Below the pieces are notes generated by a model that saw nothing but the letters and a program-made list of their open reading frames with translations, had not been told where the DNA came from and searched no databases. Made by a program: the position numbers and the translations under genes. Of a stretch of DNA of 64,000 bases, positions 63,555-64,000 are shown piece after piece. Each line of letters starts with the position of its first letter. The first letter of the stretch is position 1. Origin of the DNA: Haliclona indistincta (taxonomy: Eukaryota; Porifera; Demospongiae; Haplosclerida; Chalinidae); assembly GCA_964017065.1 (NCBI GenBank), contig OZ024790.1:7181422-7245421 (forward strand), in the 5' to 3' direction.

Positions 63555-64000
63555 AGTCTAGCCGCTAGCCCTCTTTTCGCTAATAATTAATGGGCGGGGT
63601 CACGGCAAGGCGAAAAGAGGGTCTAGCAAAACTCGCAAGTCAATGAGTTTCAACTGACCAATCAGATTTTTCGTGTATATAGTAGCCCCAAAATGTTAAG
63701 GAGAAGGCGTGTACACGTGGTTTTCATTGCCATGTCGGTGTGTCAACAGTTAGCGCTGCTATTGAAAGGAAAGATTCAATCGTGAATGACTCGCTTACTA
63801 GTAGTCTGACGCTGTTCGGATACACCTCGGTAAAGCCTGTACAGTTGGAAGCTATTCATGACCTGCTCAGTGGCAAGAACGTTTTGGTAACTGTGCCTAG
63901 TGGGGATATTCCAGTAGAGACTGCTGATGGCGATCGAAGACGCACGGAGGTTGTTGGAGTTACCATACCCGGCTGAGAATGACTGTGAACAAGGCTCTGA
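63555..64000 (+). mobile_element. Fragment of a RecQ-like helicase-bearing element
   Basis: A short inverted pair (tagccctcttttcgc / gcgaaaagagggtcta, 63564-63627) precedes a plus-strand frame (63735-63975). This reads LTLFGYTSVKPVQLEAIHDL, then LSGKNVLVTVPSGD. It corresponds to the Q-motif and the approach to the Walker A loop of RecQ-type DNA helicases ('F....RP.Q.EAI..LL.G.D.L...P.G.GKS'). The GKS itself is missing: after PSGD the sequence diverges to a stop at 63974. It is therefore an internally deleted or truncated helicase gene, probably inside a mobile element in the integrin-like intron. Confidence 0.55.

Overview
This is intron-rich animal nuclear DNA. It has GT-AG introns of roughly 50-500 bp, densely packed genes, frequent TACATGTA-type words, many foldback elements and very long (CT)n and (GAGT)n microsatellites. 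Recognisable proteins are PPWD1, Bora, a GT14 glycosyltransferase, integrin beta-like, Ig-domain, cytoplasmic dynein and receptor-PTP sequences. A compact-genome demosponge such as Amphimedon is my best guess (inference). There are no prokaryotic operons, CRISPR arrays or rRNA.

Layout. 0.9-5.0 kb: intact PPWD1 (+). 5.8-11.5 kb: unit 1 of a segmental duplication, with a vWA/papain-like protease gene and a 5'-truncated Bora copy (both -). 11.8-17.6 kb: broken second copy of the 3' half of PPWD1, interrupted by a 74-bp minisatellite, a MITE and a 200-N gap. 17.5-19.8 kb: degraded Ig-domain gene (-). 20.1-32.2 kb: transposon-rich stretch with nested foldback elements, a 4-kb imperfect palindrome, a rearranged dynein heavy chain/PTP pseudogene, foldback MITEs, CpG-rich hairpins and a non-LTR retrotransposon tail. 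32.6-34.1 kb: intronless GT14 glycosyltransferase (+). 35.3-61.0 kb: three more Bora+protease units on the minus strand; units 3 and 4 carry complete Bora genes. 61.5-63.5 kb: N-terminal exons of an integrin beta-like gene (+), divergent from Bora. 63.6-64.0 kb: fragment of a RecQ-like helicase element.

The central feature is a tandem family of four genes with the order vWA MIDAS start - coiled/repeat/proline-rich linker - vWA remainder - papain-like Cys protease (Cys/His/Asn, with Gln six residues before Cys) - C-terminal CPxC zinc ribbon. Three copies have exact two-exon reading frames (704, 960 and 955 aa). The fourth is broken by a TTAA-flanked 601-bp element and a 2-bp deletion in the MIDAS motif. 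Each protease start lies only about 105-110 bp downstream of a Bora stop on the same strand. Bora (Aurora-A activator) could be assembled into a 12-exon, 728-aa frame in unit 4 with consistent splice phases. I do not recognise a described function for the protease family, and it is the best candidate here for something new.

A second general pattern is that microsatellites sit in introns with a polarity matching splice signals: GTGAGT-like repeats start near 5' splice sites and CT repeats end at 3' splice sites, on whichever strand is transcribed.
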